Shown: positions 1 through 8,681 of the stretch, one piece after another
Layout of the letters: each line of letters starts with the position of its first letter
How positions within the stretch are numbered: the first letter of the stretch is position 1
Origin: Sphingomonas sp. BK345
GTDB taxonomy: Bacteria > Pseudomonadota > Alphaproteobacteria > Sphingomonadales > Sphingomonadaceae
Assembly: GCF_014193845.1 (NCBI RefSeq)
Contig: NZ_JACHZX010000001.1
Span: forward strand, 558,001 to 622,000
DNA length: 64,000 nt
Direction of reading: 5' to 3'
Program-made: the position numbers and the translations under genes
Notes under the pieces: generated by a model
The model's input: the letters and a program-made list of their open reading frames with translations, nothing else
Told to the model about the DNA's origin: nothing
Database searches by the model: none

Positions 1-1379
1 GCCACGCGCTCGGCGCCGTAGCGACGCAGCCCCTCCACCGCGACCCATTGCAACGGCGCCCAGCCGTTCGGCTTGTCCCACTGCTGCCCGGTCGCCGCGG
101 CGGTGGTGCGCAGCCCGTTGGCGGCGAGCAGGTCGCGCTCGATCGTCTGCGCGACCCGCGCGCCGCGCGTCCGCGACGCCACGTCGGTGAACAGCGGGTA
201 GGCCGTCGCCGCCGTGACGCCGGCGCGCAGCCGTGCGGTGGCAAGGTCATAGTCGCCGTAGCGGCCGTCGCGCTCGCTCCACAGCCAGCGCTCGATCGCC
301 CGCTGGCGGGTCGTCGCGGCGCGCTCGAACGTCGCCGCGCAGGGTCGCGCCAGCGCACGGCAGCGCGCCGCGATCGCGCGCTCCATGCCGTAGAGCAGGC
401 TGTTGAGATCGGCCGGGACGATCTTCGTCGTGTCGATCGTCGCCAGCGTCCGCCCGTCGCCGAACCAGCGCGAGCTATAGTCCCAGCCGCTCTCCGCGCC
501 GGCGCGCAGGTCCTTGTAGACGCGCGGATCGCCCTCGCCGGTCGCGACGTCCTCGCGATAGCTCTCGTCGCGCGGGGTCGACTTGCCGTCGCCGTAATGC
601 TGGAGGCGCGCGCCGTCGGGCATGGTCGCGGAACGCTGCTCGATCCAGAAACGATGCTCGGTGAGCAGGGCGTCGAGCCAGCGCGCCTGGGTGGTGCGGT
701 CGACGTCGCGCACCAGCCCCATCATGAGATAAAGGAACGGCGGCTGCGAGCGAGTGACGTAATAGGTCCGCGTCCCGTTGGGGACGTGGCCGTAGCGCTC
801 GACCAGCGAGACGAAATTCTCGATCATGTCGCGGGTGAGTGGCCGCTGGCCGTCCGCCTCCAGGCCCAGCATCGTGAAATAGCTGTCCCAGTAATACATC
901 TCGCGGAAGCGCCCGCCCGGCACGACGTAACGGTGCGGCAGCGCGAGCGCGGAGGAGCCCGGCGGCGGGCTCAGCGGCGGCCGGGTGAGCTGCGGCCAGA
1001 GCGCGCGGATGTGCTCGGCGAGCCGCGGCCGCGCCGCGCTGGGGGGCGCGGTGCGACCCGGCTCGGGCACGTCGAAGTTGGCGAGCACGAAGGCGCGCAG
1101 CCCGCCATCGTCGAGCGCGCCGGCACGCGCGTAATCGGCCATGATCGCGGCGGGGCTGCGCTTCGGCGTGGCGTCGGCGAAAGTCTTGCCGTCGGGGAAG
1201 AGCCGGCGGCGCTGCACCTGGTCGAACAGCGCGCCGAATAGCTCGGCGGGCGAGGCGGGATAGGCGCGCGTCGCGGCGGGGATGGCGGAAGCGGCGGGCG
1301 AGGCGGCCGTCTGGGCCGCAGCGACGGCGGGCAGCAGCGCGAGCATCAGCGCCGCTGCCGCTACCGTGCTGCCGCGCAC
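1..1379 (-). CDS. treA: Periplasmic trehalase (GH37), 3' end cut off by window edge
   Basis: Hydrolyses trehalose to two glucose molecules, here probably in the periplasm. The reverse-strand translation has both family 37 signatures: PGGRFREMYYWDSYF and QWDKPNGWAPLQW. It also has the segment RAGAESGWDYSSRW, whose Asp is the general acid in characterised GH37 enzymes. The catalytic Glu near the C terminus lies beyond base 1, so about the last 50-100 residues are missing. I place the start at GTG 1379, because GGAG lies 7 bases upstream and the protein then opens with a signal peptide (RGSTVAAAALMLALLPAVAAAQ). An internal ATG at 1346 would cut the signal peptide. A fumarylacetoacetate hydrolase family gene lies 146 bases upstream on the same strand; no functional link is evident. 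Family assignment is secure; the export prediction is inference. Confidence 0.93.
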   Translation of the reverse strand, partial: MRGSTVAAAALMLALLPAVAAAQTAASPAASAIPAATRAYPASPAELFGALFDQVQRRRLFPDGKTFADATPKRSPAAIMADYARAGALDDGGLRAFVLANFDVPEPGRTAPPSAARPRLAEHIRALWPQLTRPPLSPPPGSSALALPHRYVVPGGRFREMYYWDSYFTMLGLEADGQRPLTRDMIENFVSLVERYGHVPNGTRTYYVTRSQPPFLYLMMGLVRDVDRTTQARWLDALLTEHRFWIEQRSATMPDGARLQHYGDGKSTPRDESYREDVATGEGDPRVYKDLRAGAESGWDYSSRWFGDGRTLATIDTTKIVPADLNSLLYGMERAIAARCRALARPCAATFERAATTRQRAIERWLWSERDGRYGDYDLATARLRAGVTAATAYPLFTDVASRTRGARVAQTIERDLLAANGLRTTAAATGQQWDKPNGWAPLQWVAVEGLRRYGAERV

Positions 1380-1525
1380 GCGGGAGCTCCAGCGATCCGC
1401 ACGTCTCGACCCGACGCACTGTTCGGCCCAGGGCTCCTGCCTTCGCACGAGCACGGCGCAGGGGACGGGACCGTCGGCGCTCGGGCGGCGACCGCGCGCC
1501 GCGGACGCGCCGATGTCCCGACCGC

Positions 1526-2527
1526 TCACTCGACCACCTGTTCGATGGCGCCGAAGATCGTGTGGTGGCGATCGTCCTCGGCCCAGATCCGCACCGTGTC
1601 GTCGCGTTGCAGGAAGCGGGTGGTCGCCTCACCGCCGCGCAGCGTCTCGACCGCGCGCTGCTCGGCGATGCAGGAGTAACCCAGTCCCCCCTCGCTCACC
1701 GGGCGGCCGGGACCGCCCTTGGCGTCGCGGTTGGAAACGGTGCCCGAGCCGATGATCGTGCCCGCGCCGAGCCGGCGCGTCCGCGCCGCGTGTGCGATCA
1801 GCGCGCCGAAGTCGAAGGTCATGTCCTCGCCCGCCTCGGCTCGGCCGAACGGCTGGCCGTTCCGCTCGACCATCAGCCGGCGGTGGAGCTTGCCGTCCCG
1901 CCACCACGCGCCAAGCGAATCGGGCGTGACGAACACCGGCGAGAAGGAGGAGGCGGGCTTGGACTGGAAGAAGCCGAAGCCTTTCGCCACCTCGCCCGCG
2001 ATCAGCCCGCGCAGCGACACGTCGTTGGTCAGGCCCACCAGCCGGATCAGCCCGAGTGCGGCGTCGCGTGTCGTGCCCTGCGGTACGTCGCCGGTGACGA
2101 CCACGACTTCGGCCTCGAAGTCGGCGTCCCAGCTCTCGTCGGCGAGCGCGATCGGGTCGCGCGCGCCGAGGAAGGAGTCCGAGCCGCCCTGGTAGAGCAA
2201 CGGATCGTGCCAGTAGCTCTCCGGCAGCGCGGCGCCGCGCGCCTGCCGCACCAGCGCGACATGGTTCACATAGGCCGAGCCGTCGGCCCATTGATAGGCG
2301 CGCGGCAGCGGCGCGGCAGCGTCATGCTCGTGAAAGCGCGCGCGCGGAATCGCCTCGTTGCGCAGATCGGTGGCGAGCAGCTCGAGTGTGGGCGCGACGC
2401 GCTCCCAGTCGTCCAGCGCGGCCTGGAGCGTGGGGCAGAGGTGCGCCGCGTCGGCGTACCAGGCGAGGTCGTCCGAGACCACGACGAGGCGACCGTCGCG
2501 CCCCTCTTTCAGGCTGGCGAGTTTCAT
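1526..2527 (-). CDS. Fumarylacetoacetate hydrolase family protein
   Basis: A 333-residue enzyme of the FAH superfamily, which cleaves or hydrates C-C bonds in beta-diketo acids, often in tyrosine/homogentisate or related aromatic catabolism. The N-terminal about 75 residues match the small FAH N domain. The catalytic domain follows, with the metal-ligand stretch DADFEAE (E138 and E140) and the segment GSGTVSNRD near residue 265. Length fits the roughly 330-residue single-chain family rather than the 420-residue fumarylacetoacetase. The start ATG is preceded by AGGAG at 7-8 bases. No other homogentisate-pathway gene is in the window, so the substrate is open: fumarylacetoacetate, maleylpyruvate or an acylpyruvate are all possible. 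Confidence 0.85.
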   Translation of the reverse strand: MKLASLKEGRDGRLVVVSDDLAWYADAAHLCPTLQAALDDWERVAPTLELLATDLRNEAIPRARFHEHDAAAPLPRAYQWADGSAYVNHVALVRQARGAALPESYWHDPLLYQGGSDSFLGARDPIALADESWDADFEAEVVVVTGDVPQGTTRDAALGLIRLVGLTNDVSLRGLIAGEVAKGFGFFQSKPASSFSPVFVTPDSLGAWWRDGKLHRRLMVERNGQPFGRAEAGEDMTFDFGALIAHAARTRRLGAGTIIGSGTVSNRDAKGGPGRPVSEGGLGYSCIAEQRAVETLRGGEATTRFLQRDDTVRIWAEDDRHHTIFGAIEQVVE

Positions 2528-2709
2528 GCGCTGCTCCTCTCCGCGTTAGGCGTATCGCGATTGTTGAGCCGACGCCACCGGAGACGGCATAGCCGTCCCC
2601 GCGCTCGGAGCGACGCGACGTGGTCGACGACTCACCGTCTATAATGAGAGACCCGGTCGCTCGGCTCGACACGCTCCCCGACCGGCCCATGCGACAGCGG
2701 AGATTGTAG

Positions 2710-3141
2710 ATGAGCACGCTGCTATCCGACCTCACCTTACTGATGTCGAGTATGACGGATGCCCGACCGACTAGGTTTTTACCACGGCCGAATTCCGTCC
2801 CGGTGCTACGAGCAAAAGACGATTGGATGACCAACGGTGCCAGCCAAGACGATGCCGTCCTCGACTTTCACCACATGCGCCCCAAGCAATTCGCTCGTGA
2901 GGCCATGAAAATGTTTAATCGCGGCGATATCGATATTGACCAGTTATTCCAGATGAAGTGGCATGCAGGCGGCTTATTCATGAACTCACCAGCATGGGAT
3001 ACAGTGGAAAACTCGCCACGCGACTTCGTTAATGATTTTTCTAGTAACTTAGCCTTCTACCAGCAATCCGGCAGAACCAAGAATGCCGGTTTCGTTTCCG
3101 GCGTTTTAGACACGTTACGCAAGTATCAGCTGGCTTCTTGA
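2710..3141 (+). CDS. Unknown protein in low-GC patch
   Basis: I do not recognise this 143-residue protein. It has no signal peptide or membrane segment. The middle is acidic and mixed (VLDFHHMRPKQFAREAMKMF, then GDIDIDQLFQM), as in a small helical cytoplasmic protein. GGAG sits 7 bases before ATG 2710, which supports the start; internal ATGs at 2743, 2752 and 2827 are alternatives. Base composition is visibly closer to 50% GC than the roughly 70% of neighbours, and the codons use A/T in third positions, which suggests acquired DNA. The last 101 bases overlap the 3' end of the opposite-strand gene ending at 3041, so one of the two C termini may be mispredicted. Confidence 0.55.
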   Translation: MSTLLSDLTLLMSSMTDARPTRFLPRPNSVPVLRAKDDWMTNGASQDDAVLDFHHMRPKQFAREAMKMFNRGDIDIDQLFQMKWHAGGLFMNSPAWDTVENSPRDFVNDFSSNLAFYQQSGRTKNAGFVSGVLDTLRKYQLAS

Positions 3142-3700
3142 TGAATGTGCTGGCCGTAACCATGTTACGACCAGCATCATATAACTTGATGTAGATCTGC
3201 GTACTCACGCCACTAGCACCAGTGCCGCCGGATGTCTCATAGTAGAATTTTCCGCCTCCGGTTTCCCCGTCTAACTTCCAATATTCAATGTAGCCAATGA
3301 CGGTTTGACCTGCGCTGCAGCTCTCACGTGCCGTAGCAGTTCCGCCACGGATCGTGTCCTCTTGATAATTAGCTGAGAATGGAAGATAATTCCCCTTGTA
3401 CGACGCTTTTCGCCAGGAAGCATAACCCATCTCGACAACGGCGACTCGGAAGAATTTACCCCCGTAGTTGTATGTCGTGCTCATACTTCCGGCGGGATAC
3501 TCCCAGCCACCCCCGGCCGTCGTCGACGCCATGGCATAGATCGCTAACTCTGACACGTCCGGCGCGGCCTCTTGTGGGCGAAGCGGCCGCTCACGTGGCG
3601 TCGCATCCTGGTTCCACTGCCGAAGCTGAACGCGTTGGCCCGCCTGCGCGCTCGACGCGAGCGCCACAGCGCAGATCACGCTAATACATTTTTTCTTCAA
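3041..3700 (-). CDS. Secreted protein of unknown function, low GC
   Basis: A 219-residue protein with a typical Sec signal peptide (MKKKCISVICAVALASSAQA). The start is TTG 3700, backed by GAGG 7 bases upstream. The mature part is rich in Gly, Tyr, Ser and Thr (GGGWEYPAGSMSTTYNYGG; GGGKFYYETSGGTGASG), which suggests a beta-rich extracytoplasmic protein. I know of no matching family. The final about 35 residues (CVTCLKRRKRNRHSWFCRIAGRR) are basic and Cys-containing and unlike the rest. They coincide with the 101-base overlap with the convergent gene at 2710-3141, so a frameshift or lost stop near 3141 is possible. Composition is low-GC like its partner. Confidence 0.55.
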   Translation of the reverse strand: MKKKCISVICAVALASSAQAGQRVQLRQWNQDATPRERPLRPQEAAPDVSELAIYAMASTTAGGGWEYPAGSMSTTYNYGGKFFRVAVVEMGYASWRKASYKGNYLPFSANYQEDTIRGGTATARESCSAGQTVIGYIEYWKLDGETGGGKFYYETSGGTGASGVSTQIYIKLYDAGRNMVTASTFIKKPADTCVTCLKRRKRNRHSWFCRIAGRRLSY

Positions 3701-3889
3701 AGAGACACCTCATTATTAAGTGACCAATCCTCAAAGCAGTCACATTAACGATATAGGTGAAACAGTTTGCGCGACCCGTCATCACAGCTGTTTATTCCTA
3801 GATCTTTCACTTTCCGAAAACTTGCCAGCGACACCAACAGGCCGAGCTTGAATTGCCAACCAAAGATACTGCCCTACTTTCACATTCGA
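3701..3889. other. Low-GC spacer between unknown secreted gene and sensor kinase
   Basis: This 189-base stretch is AT-richer than the surrounding chromosome and has no convincing gene. It probably holds the promoter of the secreted-protein gene that reads leftward from 3700. Its right end abuts the stop codon of the sensor kinase at 3890, where high GC resumes abruptly, so I take about 3890 as the right border of the low-GC patch. Confidence 0.4.
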
Positions 3890-6001
3890 TCACCCCGCCA
3901 GCAGCGCGCGCACCTTTCCGGCCAGTGCCTCCATCGCGAAGGGCTTGGTGAGCAGCCCCATGTTGGGCGCGAGCTGGCCGCCGCCGATCACCGCATTCTC
4001 GGCATAGCCGGTGATGAACAGCACCTTCAGCGCGGGCATCAGCGCCAGCGCGGCATCGGCGACCTGGCGGCCGTTCATCTGCCCCGGCAGGCCGACGTCG
4101 GTCACCAGCAGGTCGGGCCGCGCGCCCGCGCCGAGCAGCCGCAGCGCCGCCGCGCCGTCGCCCGCCTCCAGCGTGGCATAGCCCAGCCCGGCGAGCACCT
4201 CGACCACCAGCATCCGGATCGTCGGCTCGTCGTCGACGACCAGCACCACCGGCGTGCCCTGCGCCGCCGGCGCTTGGTCGAGCGGCAGCGCCGCCTCCTC
4301 CTCACCGCCGGCCGCGCCATAGTGCCGCGGCAGGTAGATGCAGACGGTCGTCCCCTGCCCGACCTCGCTGTAGATGCGCGCCTGCCCGCCCGACTGGCGC
4401 GCGAAGCCGTAGATCATCGACAGGCCCAGCCCCGTCCCCTCGCCCAGCGGCTTGGTGGTGTAGAAGGGATCGAAGGCGCGCGCCTGCACCTCGGGCGTCA
4501 TGCCCGTGCCGGTATCGCTGACGCAGAGCGAGAGATACTGGCCGGGCGGCAGGTCGCGCTCGCGCGCCCCGCGCTCGTCGAGCCAGCGGTTGGCGGTCTC
4601 GATCGTGATACGGCCGCCCTCGGGCATCGCGTCACGCGCGTTGATGCACAGGTTGAGCAGCGCGTTCTCGAGCTGGTTGGGATCGACCAGCGCGTCCCAC
4701 AGCCCCGCCGCGCCGACCACCTCCAGCGTGATCGCCGGCCCGACGGTGCGGCGGACCAGATCCTCCATGTCGCTGACCAGCCGGTTGACGTCGGTCGGGC
4801 GCGGGTCGAGCGTCTGCCGGCGCGAGAAGGCGAGCAGCCGGTGCGTCAGCGCCGCGGCGCGGCGCGTCGCGCCCTGCGCTGCGGTGACGTAGCGATCGAG
4901 CTCGGCGACGCGGCCCTGCGCCACGCGCACCTGGATCATCTCCAGCGCGCCCGAGATGCCGGTCAGCAGATTGTTGAAATCGTGCGCGAGGCCGCCGGTG
5001 AGCTGGCCCACCGCCTCCATCTTATGCGCCTGGCGCAGCTGCTCCTCGGCGCGCATCAGTTCGGTGGTGCGCGCCTCCACCTCCTGCTCGAGATGCGCGG
5101 TGAGATCGGCCAGCTCGCGCTCGGCGCGGCGGCGCTCGACCGCGTCGCGCGTCCGCTCGGCCACCTCGCGGACGAAGCCCTGTTCCTCGTCGGTCCACCG
5201 ACGCGGCTGGGCGTGGTTGAGGTACAGCAAAGCGACAAAGCCGCCCTGCTCGGTCACCGGCATGTTGATGAAGGACATGGCGGCGAGCTGGCGCAGGCCC
5301 TCGGCGGTGTCGCGCGTGCGCGGGTCGAGCCGCACGTCCTCGATCGCGACGGTGACGCCGCGCTTCAGGTCCTCGATGTACGAGCCATAGTCGCGGAAGT
5401 GCAGCACCGCGGGGAGCGGATCGATCCCCGGCGCGCAGAAGGCGCGCTCGGTGGTGATCGTCTCCGCCACCGCGTCGACGATGCCATAGCCGGCGCGGCT
5501 GACGTCGAGCGCGCGGCCCAGTACCTTGGCGGCGGCGAGCGCGAGGTCGCCGGCGTCGCCGGGCTCGCGCAGCCGGTCGCCCAGCTCCACCAGCGCGGCG
5601 AGGCGCAGCTCGGCCCGCTTGCGCTGGTCGATGTCGAAGCTGACGCCGGGGAAGTGGACCGCCGCGCCCGCGGCATCGCGGTCGACGCGCCCCTGCGCCG
5701 CGACCCAGCGCGTCCGCCCCTCCGCGTCGACGAGGCGATACTCGGCCTCGAACGGCGCGCCGCTGGCGATGCTGTGGTCGATCGCCTCGCGCACGCGCGG
5801 CAGGTCGTCGGGATGGATGCCGCCGAAGAAGTCGGCGATCGGCGCGCCGTCGCGCGCCAGCTCGGGGGCGACGCCATATAGCGCGGCGAAGCCGACGTCG
5901 GAGGTGACGCGATCGGCGCGGATATCCCAGTCCCAGCGCCCGATGCTGGGCGCCTCGGCGGGCGCGCGTGGGCGCGGCGTCGATACGGGTGGTTGGGTCA
6001 T
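3890..6001 (-). CDS. PAS-GAF hybrid sensor histidine kinase with C-terminal receiver
   Basis: A 703-residue cytoplasmic hybrid kinase. Order: PAS (about 20-130, with the PAC-like end GVSFDIDQRKRAE), GAF (about 137-285), a short coiled coil (285-335), a HisKA dimerisation helix with the phosphorylated His340 in GGLAHDFNN, an HATPase with N box (NLCINARDAM) and G boxes (DTGTGM, GEGTGLGLSM), then a receiver domain with Asp635 in VTDVGLPG and Lys in LTKPF. No membrane segment is present, so it senses an intracellular ligand or redox/light state. The PAS lacks the LOV cysteine motif as far as I can see. No partner response regulator is adjacent; the output is unknown. Confidence 0.92.
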   Translation of the reverse strand: MTQPPVSTPRPRAPAEAPSIGRWDWDIRADRVTSDVGFAALYGVAPELARDGAPIADFFGGIHPDDLPRVREAIDHSIASGAPFEAEYRLVDAEGRTRWVAAQGRVDRDAAGAAVHFPGVSFDIDQRKRAELRLAALVELGDRLREPGDAGDLALAAAKVLGRALDVSRAGYGIVDAVAETITTERAFCAPGIDPLPAVLHFRDYGSYIEDLKRGVTVAIEDVRLDPRTRDTAEGLRQLAAMSFINMPVTEQGGFVALLYLNHAQPRRWTDEEQGFVREVAERTRDAVERRRAERELADLTAHLEQEVEARTTELMRAEEQLRQAHKMEAVGQLTGGLAHDFNNLLTGISGALEMIQVRVAQGRVAELDRYVTAAQGATRRAAALTHRLLAFSRRQTLDPRPTDVNRLVSDMEDLVRRTVGPAITLEVVGAAGLWDALVDPNQLENALLNLCINARDAMPEGGRITIETANRWLDERGARERDLPPGQYLSLCVSDTGTGMTPEVQARAFDPFYTTKPLGEGTGLGLSMIYGFARQSGGQARIYSEVGQGTTVCIYLPRHYGAAGGEEEAALPLDQAPAAQGTPVVLVVDDEPTIRMLVVEVLAGLGYATLEAGDGAAALRLLGAGARPDLLVTDVGLPGQMNGRQVADAALALMPALKVLFITGYAENAVIGGGQLAPNMGLLTKPFAMEALAGKVRALLAG

Positions 6002-6263
6002 GTCAGAGAGGCTGCTCGGGGAAGGTCACCCCCGTCCAAACACCATCCTGGGCCAGGGGTTCAACGCCGCGACCTTGACTTTTTGCTGCACCTGCGCCAT
6101 CTGCGCCGCATCGAGACGTATGCAGCGTGATCGGGCCCTCGCGGGCTCAGGCTCCGTCTCGGTTGTTGTTTCAGGGCTTCCCAAGTCACGCGGGGCGTCA
6201 TTCTCCCCCCGCCACCCGTGCGTCCTCGCGGCGCGCGGTGGGCCTGTTTCGCAGGATTTTCAC
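6002..6263 (+). other. Long leader upstream of DEAD-box helicase
   Basis: The 262 bases between the divergent sensor kinase start and the helicase start contain no supported gene, although the reading frame is open upstream of the helicase. I prefer ATG 6264 because the conserved RhlE-type N terminus begins there. The leader could host promoters for both genes and a structured 5' UTR, as seen for cold-regulated DEAD-box genes; that is inference. Confidence 0.35.
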
Positions 6264-7661
6264 ATGTCATTCTCCCATCTCGGCCTGGCCGAGCCGCTCG
6301 TCCGCGCGCTCGAGGCCAAGGGCTATAGCGAGCCCACCCCGATCCAGCGCGACAGCATCCCGCTGCTGCTCGAGGGCAAGGACCTGCTCGGCATCGCGCA
6401 GACCGGCACCGGCAAGACCGCGGCCTTCGTGCTGCCGTCGATCCAGCGCCTGTCCGAGGCGAACAAGCGCGTGCTGCCGACGCACTGCCGCATGCTGGTG
6501 CTGGCGCCGACGCGCGAGCTGGCCAGCCAGATCGCCGAGTCGGCGCGCGGCTACGGCCAGTTCTCCAAGATGTCGGTGGCGACCGTGTTCGGCGGCACCA
6601 GCATCGCCAAGAACCGCAACGACGTCGCGCGCGGCGTCGATATCCTGGTCGCCACGCCGGGTCGCCTGATCGACGTGATCGAGCAGGGCTTCCTCAACCT
6701 GTCGATGCTCGAGATCCTCGTGCTCGACGAGGCCGACCAGATGCTCGACCTCGGCTTCATCCACGCGCTCAAGAAGATCGTGCGCATGCTGCCGCGCAAG
6801 CGCCAGTCGCTGTTTTTCTCGGCGACGATGCCGCCGTCGATCCGCCAGCTCGCCGACCAGTTCCTCACCGATCCGGCGACCGTCTCGGTGGTGCCGCAGT
6901 CGACCACCGCGGAGCGCGTCGACCAGTCGGTGATCTTCTGCAACCAGACCGAGAAGCAGGCGCTGCTCACCATCCTGCTGCGCGAGACCAAGATCGACCG
7001 GGCGCTGGTGTTCACGCGCACCAAGCACGGCGCCGATCGTGTCGTGAAGCTGCTCGCGGGCAACGGCATCGCCGCCAACGCGATCCACGGCAACAAGTCG
7101 CAGCCGCAGCGCGAGCGCGCGCTGGCGGCGTTTAAGGCGGGCGAGGTGCCGATCCTGGTTGCCACCGACATCGCCGCGCGCGGCATCGACGTCTCGGGGG
7201 TGAGCCATGTGTTCAACTTCGAGCTGCCCAACGTGCCCGAGCAATATGTCCACCGCATCGGCCGCACCGCGCGCGCCGGACGCAGCGGCGAGGCGATCGC
7301 CTTCTGCGCGGACGACGAGCGACCCTACCTCAAGGACATCGAGAAGCTGACTCGCCAGAAGGTGACGCAGCATGAGCTGCCCGAGGACTTCCTGCGCCGC
7401 GCCGAGCAGCTCAAGAGCGAGCGCGTCAAGGCGATCGGCGCCGATCCCGCGCCGCGCGAGGACCGTCCGTGCGGATCGCGTCCGCCGGCGCGTCCGCGGG
7501 CCACGCACGCGCCGCGCCCGACCGCGGGCTCGCCGCAGGGCCGCAACTACGCCAACGCGAGCGCCGGTCCGGCCGGCGGCAACGGCGGCGGCAATCGTCG
7601 CCGTCGCGGCGGTCGCGGCCGCGGTGCCGGCGGCGGTGCGGGAGCGCCTGCGGGGCGGTAA
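6264..7661 (+). CDS. rhlE: DEAD-box ATP-dependent RNA helicase, RhlE-like
   Basis: Unwinds RNA duplexes using ATP in ribosome assembly or RNA decay. All helicase motifs are visible in 465 residues: Q motif (GYSEPTPIQ), Walker A AQTGTGKT, PTRELA, TPGR, DEAD in VLDEADQML, SAT in FFSATM, then the second RecA domain with VATDIAARGIDV and HRIGRTARAG. The tail is a low-complexity Pro/Arg/Gly region ending in RRRRGGRGRGAGGG, typical of RNA-binding tails in RhlE/DeaD relatives. The open frame continues upstream of ATG 6264, but that part has no family similarity. It stands alone, with a divergent sensor kinase upstream and a family A repeat downstream that may serve as its transcription end. Confidence 0.93.
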   Translation: MSFSHLGLAEPLVRALEAKGYSEPTPIQRDSIPLLLEGKDLLGIAQTGTGKTAAFVLPSIQRLSEANKRVLPTHCRMLVLAPTRELASQIAESARGYGQFSKMSVATVFGGTSIAKNRNDVARGVDILVATPGRLIDVIEQGFLNLSMLEILVLDEADQMLDLGFIHALKKIVRMLPRKRQSLFFSATMPPSIRQLADQFLTDPATVSVVPQSTTAERVDQSVIFCNQTEKQALLTILLRETKIDRALVFTRTKHGADRVVKLLAGNGIAANAIHGNKSQPQRERALAAFKAGEVPILVATDIAARGIDVSGVSHVFNFELPNVPEQYVHRIGRTARAGRSGEAIAFCADDERPYLKDIEKLTRQKVTQHELPEDFLRRAEQLKSERVKAIGADPAPREDRPCGSRPPARPRATHAPRPTAGSPQGRNYANASAGPAGGNGGGNRRRRGGRGRGAGGGAGAPAGR

Positions 7662-7690
7662 GAGCGACACTGACGTTCTGAGAGGTGACT

Positions 7691-7832
7691 CGGTCCTCCC
7701 CTGCAAGGGGAGGTGGCAGTGCGTCGCACTGACGGAGGGGTGTCGCCGGCGGTGAGTCCTCCCGACCTCGCCGGCCGGGTCACCCCTCCGTCAGGCCTGC
7801 GGCCTGCCACCTCTCCTTGCAGGGGAGGACCG
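7691..7832. repeat. Family A palindromic intergenic repeat (subtype 1)
   Basis: An inverted repeat of about 142 bases between the helicase and ruvA, whose 3' ends converge here. The left arm starts CGGTCCTCCCCTGC and the right arm ends in its complement GCAGGGGAGGACCG. Inside is a second inverted pair, GACGGAGGGGTG and CACCCCTCCGTC. Each arm also folds on itself (CTCCCCTGCAAGGGGAG). The same architecture recurs at 24655 and, as subtype 2, at 13691, 53993 and 55502. Its position between convergent genes suits a bidirectional transcription barrier; that role is inferred. Confidence 0.85.
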
Positions 7833-7855
7833 ACGTGCGCCGCGTCCCTGCTCGG

Positions 7856-8452
7856 CTACTTCGCCGCCTTGCGCAGCGCGAGCCGCACCAGCGCGTCGAG
7901 CCCGGCGCTCGCGCCCAGCTCCTCCTCCGCCGCGGCGACCGCGGCGCTCGCCTCGGCGGGGCGGAAGCCGAGGTTGAGCAGCGCCGACACCGCGTCAACG
8001 CTCGCCCCCGCGGGCACCACCTGCGCCGCCGCGGCCGGGCCAAGCGCGACGCCGCCGACCTTGTCCTTGAGCTCGCGCACGATCCGCTCGGCCAGCTTGG
8101 GGCCGACTCCGTTGGCGCGCGCCACCGTCGCCTTGTCCTGCGCCATCACCGCGCGGCTGAGGTCGTTGGGCTCGAGCGCGGAGAGGATCGCCAGCGCGAC
8201 CCGCGCCCCCACCCCCTGCACGCCGGTGAGCAGCCGGAACCAGTCGCGCTCGGCCGCGCTGGCGAAGCCGACCAGCCGCAGAAAATCCTCGCCGACCAGC
8301 AGCTCGGTATGGACGAGGCAGGCCTCGCCCGCGGGCGGCAGCGCGGCGAGCGTGCGCGCCGAGGCGCCGACGAGATAGCCGACCCCCGCGACCTCGATCA
8401 CCGCGTGGTCGATCCCGGTCGACGCGACCAGCCCCTTGAGATGCGCGATCAT
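7856..8452 (-). CDS. ruvA: Holliday junction branch migration protein RuvA
   Basis: RuvA binds four-way junctions as a tetramer and recruits the RuvB motor. This copy has 198 residues, the normal length. Domain order is the N-terminal OB fold ([10 protein letters not shown]...[10 protein letters not shown] type), two helix-hairpin-helix motifs ([17 protein letters not shown] near 80 and [13 protein letters not shown] near 118), a flexible linker, and the C-terminal RuvB-binding helical domain ([20 protein letters not shown]). ruvC and ruvB, often adjacent in proteobacteria, are not next to it here; it reads alone leftward towards a family A repeat. A family B repeat lies just upstream. Confidence 0.96.
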   Translation of the reverse strand: MIAHLKGLVASTGIDHAVIEVAGVGYLVGASARTLAALPPAGEACLVHTELLVGEDFLRLVGFASAAERDWFRLLTGVQGVGARVALAILSALEPNDLSRAVMAQDKATVARANGVGPKLAERIVRELKDKVGGVALGPAAAAQVVPAGASVDAVSALLNLGFRPAEASAAVAAAEEELGASAGLDALVRLALRKAAK

Positions 8453-8557
8453 GCGCGCGGCGTTAGGCGATGCGGGGCCGGCCGTCGATGGGAATGGCGG
8501 TCCGAGGCTCCCTCTGTCGGCGCCAACGGTCTGATCGCACGCCGTGTGCTCCTATCA

Positions 8558-8656
8558 CCGTCGTCCCGGACCTGGTCCGGGATCCACTCGTCGGCGAGAG
8601 TAACGCCTCCTAAGTATGCGGCACGGTGGATCCCGGAACGGGTCCGGGATGACGGA
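8558..8656. repeat. Family B palindromic repeat
   Basis: About 99 bases between the TonB receptor stop (8682) and the ruvA start. The outer arms are CGTCGTCCCGGAC and its near-complement at the end, GTCCGGGATGACGG; inner modules read GGGATCCACTCGTC and GGTGGATCCC. It belongs to the same family as copies at 11354, 30613, 45646, 61406 and 63768. Confidence 0.8.
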
Positions 8657-8681
8657 GCGAGAGAAACGTTTGCTCCTCCGC

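Noticed and set aside
48..1241. Long forward-strand open frames opposite trehalase, and similarly long ones opposite most genes here.
   Set aside because: High GC removes stop codons from other frames. Their translations are Arg/Ala-rich without domains, and each is antisense to a recognised gene.
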